Shown one piece after another: positions 63,768 through 64,000 of a DNA stretch of 64,000 bases. The notes under the pieces were generated by a model. That model saw only the letters and a program-made list of their open reading frames with translations. It was not told the DNA's origin and ran no database searches. Positions within the stretch are counted from its first letter, which is position 1. The number at the start of each line of letters is the position of its first letter. The DNA is from Candidatus Gastranaerophilales bacterium (GTDB lineage Bacteria > Cyanobacteriota > Vampirovibrionia > Gastranaerophilales > Gastranaerophilaceae), in assembly GCA_944324905.1 (NCBI GenBank), contig CALUYB010000006.1, positions 42,486 through 106,485 of the forward strand, read 5' to 3'. The position numbers and the translations under genes are program-made.

Positions 63768-63913
63768 TTGACATCATATATCTATATGAAAAGATTAGAT
63801 TTTATTCGCTTTAACAGATGATGTGCGAGTTTGCACAATTTTGTAAAATAGCATTTGTTACAAGATATGTAACGATTAAATATCCCTAATCAGCCGCGAA
63901 AGCGGCTCTTCTT
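63768..63913 (+). ncRNA. Candidate small RNA divergent from fliA
   Basis: TTGACA at 63768-63773 is a perfect -35, but the -10 region is weak. Downstream come hairpins TGTGC-6-GCACA (63822-63837) and GTTAC-7-GTAAC (63857-63873), then a terminator, AGCCGC-GAAA-GCGGCT (63892-63907) followed by CTTCTTTT. No ORF with a ribosome binding site lies between. The transcript would be about 110 nt and antisense to the fliA leader region. Confidence 0.4.
63892..63913 (+). terminator. Orphan intrinsic terminator upstream of fliA
   Basis: Six-bp GC stem with a GAAA tetraloop and a T-rich tail on the plus strand only. Confidence 0.7.
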
Positions 63914-63921
63914 TTGTTACA

Positions 63922-64000
63922 CGAATCGAGCGAGCTTAGTGCGACTGCACTTAGCAAGCGAAGATGAGTGCATAAGTGTGTGAAGCACGCATGCGGTTGC
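63922..64000. repeat. Dispersed GC-rich intergenic repeat, copy 2 (cut by window end)
   Basis: Contains GAGCGAGCT, the 15-mer TAGTGCGACTGCACT (63937-63951), CAAGCGA, GTGAAGC and GGTTGC in the order of copy 1. It too starts just after a terminator and continues beyond the window. Confidence 0.7.

Overview
The window is 64 kb of dense, AT-rich bacterial chromosome: about 62 protein genes with short intergenic gaps and many overlapping ends. I see no rRNA, tRNA, CRISPR array, insertion sequence or prophage. The gene set points to a flagellated, anaerobic, diderm bacterium. It has FliD, FliS, a FliT-like and a FlaG-like protein and an FliA-type sigma factor; a superoxide reductase next to a ferritin; an RND efflux pump with a lipoprotein adaptor; and a YidC whose insertion follows the second membrane segment. 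Base composition, the YidC form, the TPR- and signal-peptide-rich unknowns and the odd F-x-G proteins remind me of the non-photosynthetic Cyanobacteria-related gut lineage (Melainabacteria/Vampirovibrionia, Gastranaerophilales). That assignment is an inference from gene content, not from a marker-gene tree.

Layout. 1-7 kb: end of a U32 peptidase, a large TPR protein divergent from a GT2/GT-C glycosyltransferase pair, and a GAF-GGDEF-HD-GYP protein. 7-10.5 kb: DUF167 protein, bifunctional Rel and RibF, then a 27-codon hydrophobic small ORF with a strong ribosome binding site. 10.7-15.6 kb: a 675-residue F-x-G protein, a small Ala/Gly-rich protein, an XRE regulator, a TPR protein and an MscS channel. 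15.6-20.5 kb: HD-GYP protein, TrmFO and PepA divergent from RlmN. 20.5-24.6 kb: flagellar operon flaG-like/fliS/fliT-like/CDF transporter/fliD. 24.7-34.7 kb: MshEN-like protein, asparaginase, FtsB/DivIC-like protein, glutaredoxin, YebC, ComEC, two secreted unknowns, Pth, a double-XRE regulator and a LysM protein. 34.8-42.5 kb: alanine symporter overlapping BioF, RND pump and adaptor, Xer recombinase. 42.6-48.4 kb: TsaE-TsaB, a minimal SprA-like HExxH protein, and a three-gene two-component operon. 48.5-56.8 kb: a second F-x-G protein, a 742-residue phosphohexomutase relative, thioredoxin, endonuclease III, ferritin, superoxide reductase and SulP. 56.9-62.2 kb: IlvB-IlvN, PanD, MnmE, YidC. 62.2-64 kb: a gene-poor stretch with two candidate structured RNAs, several repeats and a 32-bp perfect palindrome around fliA.

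How the parts relate. tRNA modification recurs (TrmFO, MnmE, TsaE/TsaB, with RlmN acting on rRNA/tRNA). Cofactor and amino-acid synthesis is represented by RibF, PanD, BioF and IlvBN. Signalling enzymes are a (p)ppGpp synthetase/hydrolase, one GGDEF/HD-GYP protein, one HD-GYP protein and a two-component system. Oxygen defence is Dfx plus ferritin plus thioredoxin.

The most distinctive signal is at gene starts. About ten operon-leading genes lack a Shine-Dalgarno sequence and instead have a TANNNT-like hexamer ending exactly 6 nt before the start codon, as expected for leaderless mRNAs. At 2587/2652 two such promoters face away from one shared palindromic -35 hexamer in perfect symmetry. Other leads are the F-x-G motif repeated in otherwise unrelated unknown proteins, a 6S-like RNA candidate after yidC, and a dispersed repeat lying directly after terminators.
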